Source: an uncultured Clostridia bacterium
GTDB taxonomy: Bacteria > Bacillota > Clostridia > Christensenellales > Pumilibacteraceae
Length of the DNA: 59,142 nucleotides
Direction of reading: 5' to 3'
Assembly (NCBI GenBank): GCA_947178255.1
Contig: CAMWXP010000006.1
Coordinates: 1 to 59,142 of the forward strand
A program made the position numbers and the translations under genes. Of this stretch, positions 7,197-16,228 are shown in pieces (position 1 is the stretch's first letter; every line of letters begins with the position of its first letter). Below the pieces are notes generated by a model that made no database searches, was not told where the DNA came from, and worked only from the letters and a program-made list of their open reading frames with translations.

Positions 7197-10031
7197 TTAT
7201 GCCTGAACAACGCCGGGCGCAACACTGCCGCCGCCGACGGCATATGTTATAACCCATACATCTCCGCTAATTCCGCTCAAATCTGCGGTTTTAGTAGAAT
7301 CGCCGCCCTTGTTGATAAGGAACTTAACGTTAGAGAATGAACCGGTTAGCGTATTCATTTCCGACGTAATAACTGTACCGGGATAACCAGCGGTGCTCAA
7401 ACCGGACCATGCATATATACGGAAAGTAGAGTTATTAGCAAGGTCTACTATATTATCGCCTTCTTTAATATAGAGCTTAATCGATTGCCCATTGACAGTA
7501 ATGGTTGCGCACTTACCGGCGTCCGCCGCGGAAATAACTATTGCATCGCCTATTTCGATTTCCTTTGATATATCTAATTCAACCCAACCATCTTTGTAAA
7601 CCTTGTAGTGAATTTCGTAGTTGCCCGCTTCGAGATCGTAATGGTCGGTACCGGTTTGACCATACTGATTATAACCAAACTTCTCAACGCCGTTAATCTT
7701 AAGCGCATTTATATTTCTCACTGCGCCACCGGTTGCGTTTTGAGCCCAAAGCTTGATTGTGGTAGTTTTTGTAAGCTCTAACTGCACGTTGTAATACTCG
7801 GCTTCATTTTTTGTGGCATCGGGCGTACCTGCTGTGAGCTTCGTGAACTCATCGCCGACTTTGATGTACTGTCCGACATCCAAATCGTCAGGATCCTCGG
7901 GGCTAGGTCCGGGTTGCTCGCTCGCCGCGAAGTTAATCCAAACGCTGCTGCCACCGTCCGTACCTATTTTAAGGTAGAACGTGAACGTGCCGGCTTTTAA
8001 AGCTTCCAAATTGCTGTCATTCCAGTCGATATTCTCGCCTAAGCAACCTTCCTCAACGTTATTGAACGCCCATTCGTTTTCTTGGTCGTTGGTTTTGAAG
8101 ATTTTAACTTGATCGCCGACAGCCAACGGAACTTCCACTTTGTACTTTTTAGCAAGGGTTTCATTTGCATCGGGATCTATTTCTCCGAACTCGTAGCCGG
8201 TTTCCGTATCCCACTTGCTTGTGCCACCTACGTCGCCGTACAGATAGAACTTGGATTCACCGGGCTGAGGGTTCGGATTGGGGTCTGGTTCGTCAACTTC
8301 GCCCATTATATTAAGCACCCAGCCGCTGGCGTATTCCTTCAAGTAAATAGCATACGTGCCGTCTGCTTTGATAGTTACGGAAGTGTTTTTCGCGTTAGCG
8401 TCAGCTACCGTTACCAAAGACAATATCGTTTCTTTGTTGAATCCGTCAAGATAGAAATCAATCGCCGTGCCGTTAACGTTAAACGTAATAACGTCGTTTG
8501 CGTTAAGCGCTATATCCGCTTTACCGAAGTCATGCAGTCTGCCGTCGGTCTGAGTTCCCAGGTATGCGTCATAGCTGTCAAGGGCTACCTTGTTCGTGCC
8601 ACCGACAAGCACCTGTATAGCAAGCGTTTCGGGTTGAGGGCCGGGACCGGGGCCGGGCTCGTCGGCCTCGCCTTGTACGTCAAGCACCCAGCCGGTGTCG
8701 TATTCCTTCAAGTAGATAGCATAAGTGCCGTCCGCTTTGACAGTTACGGAAGTGTTTTTCACGCCTGCATTGTACGTGACCAATCCGGCTATCGTTTCAC
8801 TGTAACCGTCAGGCCAGAAGTCAATCGCCGTGCCGTTAACAGTGAACGTAATAACGTCATTTGCGTTAAGCGCTATATCCGCTTTACCGAAGTCATGCAG
8901 TCTGCCGTCGGTCTGAGTTCCCAGGTATGCGTCATAGCTGTCAAGGGCTACCTTGTTCGTGCCACCGACAAGCACCTGTATAGCAAGCGTTTCGGGTTGA
9001 GGGCCGGGACCGGGGCCGGGCTCGTCGGCCTCGCCTTGTACGTCAAGCACCCAGCCGGTGTCGTATTCCTTCAAGTAGATAGCATAAGTGCCGTCTGCTT
9101 TGACTGTAACGGAAGTGTTTTTCACACCCGCATTGTACGTGACCAATCCGGCTATCGTTTCGCTGTAACCGTCAGGCCAGAAGTCAATCGCCGTGCCGTT
9201 AACGGTAAACGTAATAACGTCGTTTGCGTTAAGCGCTATATCCGCTTTGCCGTAGTCGTGCAGTCTGCCGTCGGTCTGCTCTTCCAAGTATGCGTCGTAG
9301 CTGTCAAGAGCTACCTTATTCGTGCCACCGACAAGTACTTGTATAGTAAGTGCATTGGGGTCGACGATAGGACCGGGGCCGGGTGTTACTTTTTCGACAT
9401 ACTGTGCCGTGACTGAAGTCGATTTTGTGAACGTGGTGTATGACGTGACCTGATTGCCGTCGGCGTCTTTCCAGCCAGTCCATTCCCAACCGTCATTGGC
9501 GGTGACCGTAGGGAACGTTTTTACTTTTCCGTTTTCCGTCTTTACGGACGTTTCGCCGCTGAGCGTGCCGTTCTCGCCCGCAAGGAACGTAATGTCATAT
9601 TCATCGGTGACAATGGGTCCGGGAGGCGTAGGGGTATCATTTTCTTTGAATACCGCGTAAACGGAAATACTTGCGTCAAACTTATGATTGTTGAAAGTAT
9701 TTGACGTAATAGTCGGAACGGTTTGACCCGCCGCAAGTCCCCAGCCCAAGAACGTATAGTCGTCCTTGTTCTCTTTCTTTTCCGCCTCGGGCATTGTGCC
9801 CTCCAGCTTGCCTTCCTTGTTGGTTGTCAACGAGTTGCCCTGGATTTTGGTGAGCTGAGCGTCGGCGCCAGGTACAAACGTAATAGTATACGACGTGTCC
9901 GTAGGCGTGTTGCCCGGTTGTACACCACCCGTCGGCAATTCAACACCGTCGCCACACGCTACCAATGCGCCCGCCGACGTTGCAAACACCGCTGCTGCCA
10001 ATGTCGACAACAATAATTTGCGTCTTTTCAT
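7197..10031 (-). CDS. InlB B-repeat lipoprotein, paralog 3 (944 aa), with tandem 120-aa repeats
   Basis: Signal peptide with lipobox LVAC, Cys26. Two InlB B-like repeats follow (YTITFVPGAD... and YDITFLAGENG...). Three tandem modules of about 120 aa come next, each starting QVLVGGTNKVALDSYDAYL and joined by GPGPGP linkers. A YLYGDVGGTSKW module and a C-terminal region that includes VGQYIKVGDEF and ADLSGISGDVWVITY complete it. The modules look like beta-sandwich binding domains; no catalytic residues are recognised. Two of the tandem modules are almost identical at DNA level, so copy number probably varies between strains. Shine-Dalgarno GAGAGGG; own promoter and terminator. Confidence 0.85.
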   Translation of the reverse strand: MKRRKLLLSTLAAAVFATSAGALVACGDGVELPTGGVQPGNTPTDTSYTITFVPGADAQLTKIQGNSLTTNKEGKLEGTMPEAEKKENKDDYTFLGWGLAAGQTVPTITSNTFNNHKFDASISVYAVFKENDTPTPPGPIVTDEYDITFLAGENGTLSGETSVKTENGKVKTFPTVTANDGWEWTGWKDADGNQVTSYTTFTKSTSVTAQYVEKVTPGPGPIVDPNALTIQVLVGGTNKVALDSYDAYLEEQTDGRLHDYGKADIALNANDVITFTVNGTAIDFWPDGYSETIAGLVTYNAGVKNTSVTVKADGTYAIYLKEYDTGWVLDVQGEADEPGPGPGPQPETLAIQVLVGGTNKVALDSYDAYLGTQTDGRLHDFGKADIALNANDVITFTVNGTAIDFWPDGYSETIAGLVTYNAGVKNTSVTVKADGTYAIYLKEYDTGWVLDVQGEADEPGPGPGPQPETLAIQVLVGGTNKVALDSYDAYLGTQTDGRLHDFGKADIALNANDVITFNVNGTAIDFYLDGFNKETILSLVTVADANAKNTSVTIKADGTYAIYLKEYASGWVLNIMGEVDEPDPNPNPQPGESKFYLYGDVGGTSKWDTETGYEFGEIDPDANETLAKKYKVEVPLAVGDQVKIFKTNDQENEWAFNNVEEGCLGENIDWNDSNLEALKAGTFTFYLKIGTDGGSSVWINFAASEQPGPSPEDPDDLDVGQYIKVGDEFTKLTAGTPDATKNEAEYYNVQLELTKTTTIKLWAQNATGGAVRNINALKINGVEKFGYNQYGQTGTDHYDLEAGNYEIHYKVYKDGWVELDISKEIEIGDAIVISAADAGKCATITVNGQSIKLYIKEGDNIVDLANNSTFRIYAWSGLSTAGYPGTVITSEMNTLTGSFSNVKFLINKGGDSTKTADLSGISGDVWVITYAVGGGSVAPGVVQA
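8280..9360 (-). repeat. Three intragenic tandem repeats of about 360 bp
   Basis: The 360-bp period (120 codons) is set by the linker encoding GEADEPGPGPG at about 8640-8670 and again at about 9000-9030. The two promoter-proximal units are nearly identical; the unit at about 8280-8640 is more diverged. The period is a multiple of three, so unit gain or loss keeps the frame. Confidence 0.85.
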
Positions 10032-10066
10032 TTTTTCCCTCTCTATGAAAATAATTTGTTAGGTAC

Positions 10067-10106
10067 AGTACTCCTAAGTGCATTAATTATACCACTAAGA
10101 AGTACT
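10067..10106. promoter_or_regulatory. Inverted repeat spanning the -10 box of paralog 3 (possible operator)
   Basis: AGTACTCCTAAGTG (10067-10080) and CACTAAGAAGTACT (10093-10106) match as an inverted repeat at 12 of 14 positions. They flank the -10 box and reach into the spacer, which is a classic operator position. No regulator gene is identified. Confidence 0.45.
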
Positions 10107-10114
10107 GTTGTCAA
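10086..10114 (-). promoter_or_regulatory. Consensus promoter of lipoprotein paralog 3
   Basis: -35 TTGACA (10109-10114), 17-bp spacer, -10 TATAAT (10086-10091). The R2 palindrome starts 33 bp upstream of the -35. Confidence 0.85.
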
Positions 10115-10146
10115 TACATTATATGAAAAAAATTTACATAGTTTTA

Positions 10147-10170
10147 CTACTTCTTTTTTGAAAGAAGTAG
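10147..10170. repeat. R2 hairpin repeat
   Basis: CTACTTCTTT...AAAGAAGTAG palindrome with a short T/G-rich loop. Nothing else is recognised between this repeat and the terminator at 10276. Confidence 0.65.
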
Positions 10171-10275
10171 GGTCATGCGTGTGTTTACTCTGTGATTGAT
10201 TTGTTGTTACACCCGTATAGTAACGTTTCGATAAAAATTGCTCGACGCAACTATGTAATTCTAAATTCAGAATTT

Positions 10276-10308
10276 AAAAAGCCCTATCTTTTTGAGATAA
10301 GGCTTTTT
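10276..10308 (-). terminator. Rho-independent terminator of the 965-aa lipoprotein gene
   Basis: Stem AAAAAGCCTTATC/GATAGGGCTTTTT with an A-rich loop, 27 bp past the stop at 10336. Confidence 0.85.
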
Positions 10309-10335
10309 GATTGTTTGTTGTATTATGAAAAACTA

Positions 10336-13233
10336 TTACGCTGCCCCGACATATACTCTATCTTCACCCATCTTAGTCTGGAAATAGAAGGTATATGTGC
10401 CGCTTGTTTTGACGCGGATGTAGCCGTTAGACTCTTCCACACCATCATTGGAGTAAGGATTAAGCGTAGCGCATTCCCAGCCATTACCGTCATCACCCCA
10501 AGTCGGAACGTACATTGCTACCTCGTCACCTTGGTTAAGCGTGACAGTTACCGAATACTCGTCAAATCCCTCGCCGTTTGTTCCTGTATACGTAGCAAAA
10601 TAGCCTTTGGACGTGTTACCTTTTTTAATGACGTATACGTTAGGCTTGTTATCTGCTTGGTTGCCCTTAACTATATCAACCATGTTGCCGTCGTCTTGAC
10701 CGCCACCACCGCCGCCTTCGTTGCCGCCGTTCGGTTTGGTTGCAGAGTAGTCTATCCAAATCAACGGTTCACCGCCATACTCCTTAAATAACTCAAAAGT
10801 ATAGTAACCGTCCTTGGTAATACCGATATTAGTGCCGCCTTCCGTAGTGATTCCGGTAGTGTCTGCATACCGATTATCCCTAATGCTATCATAACGGTAT
10901 TCGGTCCATTTGGATCTAATGTTTACTTCATCGCCGGATTTCAGATAGACCGTAATTTTGAAGTGGTTATCATCCTCCTGCCTTGTCATCTCATAGCCAT
11001 TATTCCAAATAAACTCAGTATGTCCTTTTGCGGTAAACTTACCTGTTAAGAACGCTCTACCGGAAGAATCATCATCTATTCCCGTGTACACCAAGCCCGC
11101 ATTCGGGTCGTTATCGGGAATGGGCGGTGTGGGATTGTCGAGTGTTCCGTGTATCCATACCTTCCAGCCCTCGCCTTTATAGTACTTCAAATGGAACTCA
11201 AACGTACCGGCCTTAGGCATTGTGAACTCGACGCCCATCGTGTTATCGCCGCTTACGCCGCCGTTTATCAGCTGGCTGCTTACTCTGAACAAGCCCGAAA
11301 CTTCTTGGTTGTTTACATAGAATTTGATTTTGGAATTGTCTTGAAGCGTAACGTTTTCCAAAACATACCACTTGACCAATTTGTCTTTATCCGAGTCGTT
11401 GGGAATTCTCGTTGCGGATTCGTCGACCATTGGCGTGGTGTTCAGTTTTGCAGTGGCGCTTTCCTCGGGCTGAGGCGCGACGTAGAATACGCGTACACTC
11501 GTGCCGCCGTCCTTATGTATTCTGAGGTATACCGTGTAATTACCCGCTCTCTTGATTTTGATGTTGCCGTCGCTCGTCAATTCGCAGTTTACGCCGACGG
11601 AGCCTTCCTCGAAATTGCTGTAATTCCAAGCGTTACCGTCGTTCGATTTGAATATCTTGACCTCGTCGTTAACACTCAAAGTGGCTTCCGCTTTGTACTT
11701 AACTTCTACCTGCGAGTCTTCGTAGCGGTTGAGCTCGGTCTCGACGAATTTAATGCCGCCCGCCGATATGCTCCACTTATTAACTCCGCCGATTTTGCCG
11801 AACAAATAGAAGTTGGAGCCTTCGTCGTCGTTGTTACCGCCGCCGCCGACCTTGGAAATCCAAATGTCGTGCGAGCCTGCGCCGTTGCCCTCGCCGTATA
11901 TTTTCAGGTAGAAGTTATACGTACCTTCTTCGACGATAGTAATATCGGGCGCGCTGTTGTCAAATCCGCCGTCGGTTGCGATATCCTCCGGCACTGCGGG
12001 CTCTTCTTGAAGGTGCGCGTAATACGTACCGTTGAGCCAAAGCTTAATATGCTCGCCTGCGGACACCGTTACGTTTTCCGCGTAATATTCGGTGCAATAA
12101 TCATTATCGGGGTTAATCGCAAGCGTGTACTCGCACGTGGACGGATCCCAGTCGCTTTCCGTACCGCCGATACCCAGTATGTACGCGCCGGTTGTTTCAT
12201 CGCCGCCACCACCGCCGCCGCCTTTCTTGGCAACGTAAACGGAAGTATCGTTGGGATCCTCTTTATTTACTTTGAGGTAAATTTCGTACGTGCCGTCCTG
12301 CGTTATCGTAAGGTTGCCTTTGTTCGCGGTTTCGGTAGTATCTATATCGGCAAAGTCCCAGTTCTCTTCCCAAGAGCTGATATACTGCGTCTTGTTGCCT
12401 TTTACGATTTTAATCGTATCATTTGCCTTAAGCTCGGCGGTGAGCATGTATTGGTCCTTGCCGTAGCTGTCCTCTGTCTTTGTAAACACATACTTCGCGT
12501 CGGTATCTACACCCCACTCTGTTATGGAGCCGATAAGGTAGTATGTATCGGCGTCAATGTTGGGATTGTAGTTTTCGTCTTCCTTGTAGTGCGCCGTGAC
12601 GGAAGTGATTTGCGTGAACGTATAATTTTCGTCCACGTGCGTCGTTTCGTCGTCGGTAAGCGCCCAATAATCGAGCTTCCAACCGTTGTCTTCCTTAACG
12701 GTGGGGAACTTCGATATTTTTTTGCTTGACGTTTGTATTTCGTTTTGGCCGCTTAAAACTCCGTGCAAACCCGCATAGAACGTGATCATGTATTCATCGC
12801 CGAGAATGGGACCGGGAGGAGTGGGTGTGTCCTTCGGCTTGAATACGGCATAAACGGGCGTGTTGCCCGAAAACTCGTGCGCATTGAAGTTGGTTGCAGT
12901 GAGCGTCGGCGACGTTGCTCCCGCAGTAAGACCCCAGCCCAAGAACGTGTAATCGTCCTGGTTCTCGTTCTTTTCCGCAGTGGGCATTGTTATTGCCGTC
13001 AGCTTGCCGTTTTTGTCTGTAGTCAACGTGGTGCCGCCGCCGGCAATGCCTTTTACCGTGGCGCCCTGCCCCGCAACAAACGTGACGGTATACGTTTTGT
13101 CAACGGTGCTCGACGGCGGATTTTTGTCGCTGCCCTTCGGCAATTCGACATCGCTACACGCGGCTAACGCGCCCGTAGCCGTTGCAAATACCGCTGCTGC
13201 CACTACCGACAACAATAATTTGCGTTTCTTCAT
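10336..13233 (-). CDS. InlB B-repeat lipoprotein, paralog 4 (965 aa)
   Basis: Signal peptide with lipobox LAAC, Cys26. Two InlB B-like repeats follow (YTVTFVAGQG..., YMITFYAGLHG...). Several 100-130-aa beta modules come next. Several begin with an aromatic YxLG/YLFG strand (YYLIGSITEWGV, YILGIGGTESDW, FYLFGKIGGVNKW) and contain a GDEVKI/NDTIKI strand and a GTYxFYLK strand. Gly-rich linkers (GGGGGG) separate modules. This repeated xxLxGxxxxW...GDxIK...GxYxFYLK layout is the common design of all four paralogs. Probable surface-exposed, possibly glycan-binding. Shine-Dalgarno GAGAGGG; own promoter and terminator. Confidence 0.85.
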   Translation of the reverse strand: MKKRKLLLSVVAAAVFATATGALAACSDVELPKGSDKNPPSSTVDKTYTVTFVAGQGATVKGIAGGGTTLTTDKNGKLTAITMPTAEKNENQDDYTFLGWGLTAGATSPTLTATNFNAHEFSGNTPVYAVFKPKDTPTPPGPILGDEYMITFYAGLHGVLSGQNEIQTSSKKISKFPTVKEDNGWKLDYWALTDDETTHVDENYTFTQITSVTAHYKEDENYNPNIDADTYYLIGSITEWGVDTDAKYVFTKTEDSYGKDQYMLTAELKANDTIKIVKGNKTQYISSWEENWDFADIDTTETANKGNLTITQDGTYEIYLKVNKEDPNDTSVYVAKKGGGGGGGDETTGAYILGIGGTESDWDPSTCEYTLAINPDNDYCTEYYAENVTVSAGEHIKLWLNGTYYAHLQEEPAVPEDIATDGGFDNSAPDITIVEEGTYNFYLKIYGEGNGAGSHDIWISKVGGGGNNDDEGSNFYLFGKIGGVNKWSISAGGIKFVETELNRYEDSQVEVKYKAEATLSVNDEVKIFKSNDGNAWNYSNFEEGSVGVNCELTSDGNIKIKRAGNYTVYLRIHKDGGTSVRVFYVAPQPEESATAKLNTTPMVDESATRIPNDSDKDKLVKWYVLENVTLQDNSKIKFYVNNQEVSGLFRVSSQLINGGVSGDNTMGVEFTMPKAGTFEFHLKYYKGEGWKVWIHGTLDNPTPPIPDNDPNAGLVYTGIDDDSSGRAFLTGKFTAKGHTEFIWNNGYEMTRQEDDNHFKITVYLKSGDEVNIRSKWTEYRYDSIRDNRYADTTGITTEGGTNIGITKDGYYTFELFKEYGGEPLIWIDYSATKPNGGNEGGGGGGQDDGNMVDIVKGNQADNKPNVYVIKKGNTSKGYFATYTGTNGEGFDEYSVTVTLNQGDEVAMYVPTWGDDGNGWECATLNPYSNDGVEESNGYIRVKTSGTYTFYFQTKMGEDRVYVGAA

Positions 13234-13284
13234 TTTTCCCTCTCTATTAATATTTTAATCGGGCACAATATCCCTATCATATTA

Positions 13285-13313
13285 AGTATAGCACCATTAA
13301 AAATGGTTGTCAA
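13285..13313 (-). promoter_or_regulatory. Promoter of lipoprotein paralog 4
   Basis: -35 TTGACA (13308-13313), 17-bp spacer, -10 TATACT (13285-13290). The spacer holds the palindrome ACCATTTTTAATGGT, a possible operator. Confidence 0.82.
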
Positions 13314-13345
13314 TACAGTATATGATATTTTTCGGCACAAATTTC

Positions 13346-13526
13346 CCTACTTCTTTTGTAAAAGAAGTAGGCAAGAAAACTTTTAATGTTGTGTGTTTAC
13401 TTTTGTGTGTTGTTTACTTGGCACCCAATTAATGGCGTTACTGAAAAAATTTCTCAACGCCACTCGGCAAATTCGGAATTACGGAAAATTTTTATTAAAT
13501 AAGGGGCGGCGTAGCTGCAGTCCGAC
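13346..13526. repeat. R2 hairpin plus remnant repeat sequence
   Basis: An R2 palindrome (13346-13371) with its GGCAAGAAAACTTTT tail is followed by AT-rich sequence and a GGGGCGGC...GCAGTCCGAC module (13501-13526). A related GCAGTCCGAC module lies at 16171-16194. No gene is seen in 13234-13560. Confidence 0.55.
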
Positions 13527-13560
13527 ATTATTCACTATTCACTATTATCTATTCACTAAC

Positions 13561-13588
13561 AAAAAAAACCGCAATAGCGGGGTTTTTT
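13561..13588 (-). terminator. Rho-independent terminator of gpsA
   Basis: CCCCGCTATTGCGG hairpin followed on the minus strand by eight T residues, directly after the stop at 13590. Confidence 0.88.
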
Positions 13589-13589
13589 G

Positions 13590-14597
13590 TTATACAAGGT
13601 CGTCTTTAAGCGTTCTGTCAAACAACTGTTCCATTACCTCACGGGGAGGAACCTTGTCCAGTATCATAGTGTTCACTGCTGTTGTTATAGGCATATCTAC
13701 GCCGTACTTGTCCGCAAGTATGGACATAGCTCGCGCGGTGTGAACGCCCTCGGCAAGCTTGTCGTACTTTTTGCCTTTCACGTAATTTTCGCCCCACATC
13801 CGATTGTGGCTATGCTCGGAAAACAGCGTTGTTTCGTAGTCGCCGATATGGCACAAGCCGTACGCCGAAAGCGGATTGCCGCCAAGCGCCTTTATAAGCC
13901 GAGCTACTTCCCTGCTGCCGCGTGCCATAAGCGCACCTTTTAGCGTGGTAAGGTTCATTCCGTCCAGCACGCCGGCGACGATACCCATAACGTTTTTAGC
14001 CGCCGCGCCGATTTCCGTGCCTATTACGTCGCTGCCGTAGTAGAACCTGATAAGCGGGCTTTTGAAGTATTCCACTATGCGCTCTATCGTCGTGCGCTCG
14101 TATCCGTCAATAATCATGCAGTTGGGATTGCCCTGCGTAAATTCCTGCACGTGCCCGGGGCCCGCCCATACCGCTATTTGCCAGCTTTCCAGTCCGAATT
14201 CCAGCGCGACCTCGCTAAGGCGTTTGCCCGTGCTTATTTCTATACCCTTCATATTGGTTACAAGGTATTTGCCCGTCATATCGCATTGGCTTCGTATATC
14301 GCCCATTACGCTGCGGAACGCCTGCGACGGCACGCTGACAAGCAGCACGTTTGCGCTGCGCACAGCTCGCTGTAAATCGTTGGTTAGCTCAATCGATTTG
14401 GGAAACGTTACGTACTCGTTTTTGTGCGTCATTACAAGCTGCTCGTACGATATTTCGCCGGCCTTGCCGTACACCGTTACTTTGTGTCCGAGCTGGTTGG
14501 CGTACCACGCCAAAAACGATCCCCATCTGCCGCAGCCGATAACGGTGACCTTTATCTTTTGACGCGTATAGTCCATTGGAATGGTGTATTCAGGCAT
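13590..14597 (-). CDS. gpsA: NAD(P)-dependent glycerol-3-phosphate dehydrogenase
   Basis: Reduces dihydroxyacetone phosphate to sn-glycerol-3-phosphate for phospholipid synthesis. The 335-aa protein has a Rossmann GCGRWG motif at 21-26. Later motifs are family-typical: EIGAAAKNVMGI with the catalytic Lys, MARGSREVARL, and YGLCHIGDYETTLFSEHSHN. The first turn reads GRWGSF where most relatives have G.WGTA, a mild variation. A strong Shine-Dalgarno (GAAGGAGATT) sits before the ATG at 14597. R1 repeats occupy the upstream gap. Confidence 0.93.
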   Translation of the reverse strand: MPEYTIPMDYTRQKIKVTVIGCGRWGSFLAWYANQLGHKVTVYGKAGEISYEQLVMTHKNEYVTFPKSIELTNDLQRAVRSANVLLVSVPSQAFRSVMGDIRSQCDMTGKYLVTNMKGIEISTGKRLSEVALEFGLESWQIAVWAGPGHVQEFTQGNPNCMIIDGYERTTIERIVEYFKSPLIRFYYGSDVIGTEIGAAAKNVMGIVAGVLDGMNLTTLKGALMARGSREVARLIKALGGNPLSAYGLCHIGDYETTLFSEHSHNRMWGENYVKGKKYDKLAEGVHTARAMSILADKYGVDMPITTAVNTMILDKVPPREVMEQLFDRTLKDDLV

Positions 14598-14617
14598 TTT
14601 AATCTCCTTCGGAGATT

Positions 14618-14652
14618 AATTCGGAATTCGGAATTATGAATCCAGAATTAAT
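14618..14652. repeat. AT-rich R1 repeat
   Basis: Run of AATTCGGAATT-type units in the gap between gpsA and the 463-aa membrane protein gene. Confidence 0.6.
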
Positions 14653-14669
14653 GATAAGGTTAAATTTTA

Positions 14670-16061
14670 TTAGTTGTTGCCGCCGATATAGTTTGCGAGC
14701 TTATCGGCATAGACTTCCAAAAGCTGGCACGACGTCATGCTTGACATATTAGTAAGCTTGTAGTTGACAAACATATAGCTTTGGCATGTGCCGTATGCTT
14801 GATTTATAGCGTCGTGGTTATTTCCGAGGTTGACGCTGTTGTAGTATAACAGCATTTCCATATACCACAGCTTTCTCGACACGTCGGACAACGTTCGCAA
14901 CCAGTACAGCTGGTGCAGCTTGCCGTTTTCTTCCGGCGGTATCGCTTCATCCGTCACCGCCCACTGCGCATAACGCGAAAAACTGCCGAGCTGACTGTAC
15001 AACCGAGTAAAGCCGTTGGACGTTTCCGTAACCTCTTTAAGCGGCATTATAAACAACGAAAATTCGTCGCCGTCCAGCTTATCGCCGTAGTTTTGGCGTA
15101 TATATGTTTCGCTGAGCACCGGAATTTTGGATTCGCTGTCGCGCTTGCTCAAATCGGTTTCTACGCCGATACGCATAAACTCGATATCCAAGTACGCGCC
15201 GAGCTGCGCTATATAATCCACATATTCGTCCATTCTTTGCACGGTAGGTGTGTCCAACGCGCTATCGCTATACGTATTGGAAAGCGTGCTGAGATCTATC
15301 ATTACGCCGTCGGTATATCTATGATTGTTGTGTGTAATTCTATTTGTCGTGCCAAGCACCGCACGAGCGCGGTAGTTAAGCACGTGCATGTCATGCTCAT
15401 AGCTGTACACGGCAGGTCGCACCGCGGCCGGCACACTGGCGATGTTCTCCATGTCCTTTATGAGCGTAACGGCGCTCAGTCCGCTTAACGACAGGTACAT
15501 CCTTGTGTACTTTTCCAGCCGCTCGGCGTAATACTTAGCACGCACATCATCGCCCGCTTTTAGACCTTCGGTCATCAGCTTGTCCGAAAGATTGTTGCAT
15601 ACATACAGCGCTTCCATAAAGTCGTCGTTGGTAAGCGCCGACGTAGACGTAAGCACCGGCATATTGCCGTCGCTATCCACGTAGTCCGCCGTGTGCGTGC
15701 CGTCCGTAGATTTGTGGCTTTTCAGCTCGCGCGAAATATACTTTTCGCCAAAGTCCACAGCGCGTTCGCTAAGCCCCATCGAATTGAATAACCGCATGGA
15801 AGTAAGCGGAAGCGCGAACGCAATAATACACGCTAACATCGCTATCAACGAAAGCGCGATAAATGTTGTTTTGAATATTGCGGAAATTAAATCGTCGGCA
15901 AACGAGTTTCCGACTTCCTCCGCAGGCTCGACAACGGGCTTGGGCGCAGGTGCACGCGCGGGCACGATTTTAGGCATAACTTCATTATCGGCGTCGGTAT
16001 TGGCGCCTGTTCTGCCATTTATGCTGTCACCGTTTTTCAGTTGTTCATCCGAGTAATTCAT
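14670..16061 (-). CDS. Membrane-anchored protein of unknown function (463 aa), probably leaderless
   Basis: Not recognised. A hydrophilic, Pro/Ala-rich N-terminus of about 60 aa is followed by one strong membrane helix (TFIALSLIAMLACIIAFAL) and then about 370 mostly helical residues with no Cys-rich or catalytic motif. I place the start at the ATG at 16061 (MNYSDEQ) rather than at 16112, because a promoter (-35 TTGTGT at 16093-16098, 17 bp, -10 TATACT at 16070-16075) lies inside the longer frame. Transcription would start within about 2 nt of this ATG, and no Shine-Dalgarno is present. It may be a surface or envelope protein. Confidence 0.7.
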   Translation of the reverse strand: MNYSDEQLKNGDSINGRTGANTDADNEVMPKIVPARAPAPKPVVEPAEEVGNSFADDLISAIFKTTFIALSLIAMLACIIAFALPLTSMRLFNSMGLSERAVDFGEKYISRELKSHKSTDGTHTADYVDSDGNMPVLTSTSALTNDDFMEALYVCNNLSDKLMTEGLKAGDDVRAKYYAERLEKYTRMYLSLSGLSAVTLIKDMENIASVPAAVRPAVYSYEHDMHVLNYRARAVLGTTNRITHNNHRYTDGVMIDLSTLSNTYSDSALDTPTVQRMDEYVDYIAQLGAYLDIEFMRIGVETDLSKRDSESKIPVLSETYIRQNYGDKLDGDEFSLFIMPLKEVTETSNGFTRLYSQLGSFSRYAQWAVTDEAIPPEENGKLHQLYWLRTLSDVSRKLWYMEMLLYYNSVNLGNNHDAINQAYGTCQSYMFVNYKLTNMSSMTSCQLLEVYADKLANYIGGNN

Positions 16062-16069
16062 TACAAAAT

Positions 16070-16098
16070 AGTATAACACAAAAAACTTAGTCACACAA
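16070..16098 (-). promoter_or_regulatory. Promoter of the 463-aa protein, near-leaderless
   Basis: -35 TTGTGT (16093-16098), 17-bp spacer, -10 TATACT (16070-16075). Eight nt separate the -10 from the ATG. Confidence 0.65.
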
Positions 16099-16112
16099 GT
16101 ATTTTGGAGCAT

Positions 16113-16228
16113 AATTCGGAATTCAGAATGCGGAATTCGGAATTATTGCAAAAATTTATATTACTCTAATAAGGGCGCGTCAGCGCAGTCCGACAATTCC
16201 GAATTCATAATTCAGCATTCCGAATTAC
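16113..16228. repeat. MITE-like element with R1 ends
   Basis: About 116 bp. AATTCGGAATT-type units at the left end (16113-16147) are mirrored by AATTCCGAATT-type units at the right end (16195-16228). The interior carries the GCAGTCCGAC module. The right end touches the stop of the 214-aa lipoprotein gene at 16225. Confidence 0.6.

Noticed and set aside
8280..9360. Tandem repeats considered as a CRISPR array or satellite
   Set aside because: Units are 360 bp, in frame within a lipoprotein gene, and encode full modules; there are no spacers.
11149..12729. Long plus-strand open frame (526 aa) opposite lipoprotein paralog 4; similar long frames at 1253-2425, 8082-9416 and 17938-19359
   Set aside because: They lie antisense to genes with clear protein motifs, have Arg/Val-rich sequences with no recognisable domain, and reflect codon bias of the real genes.
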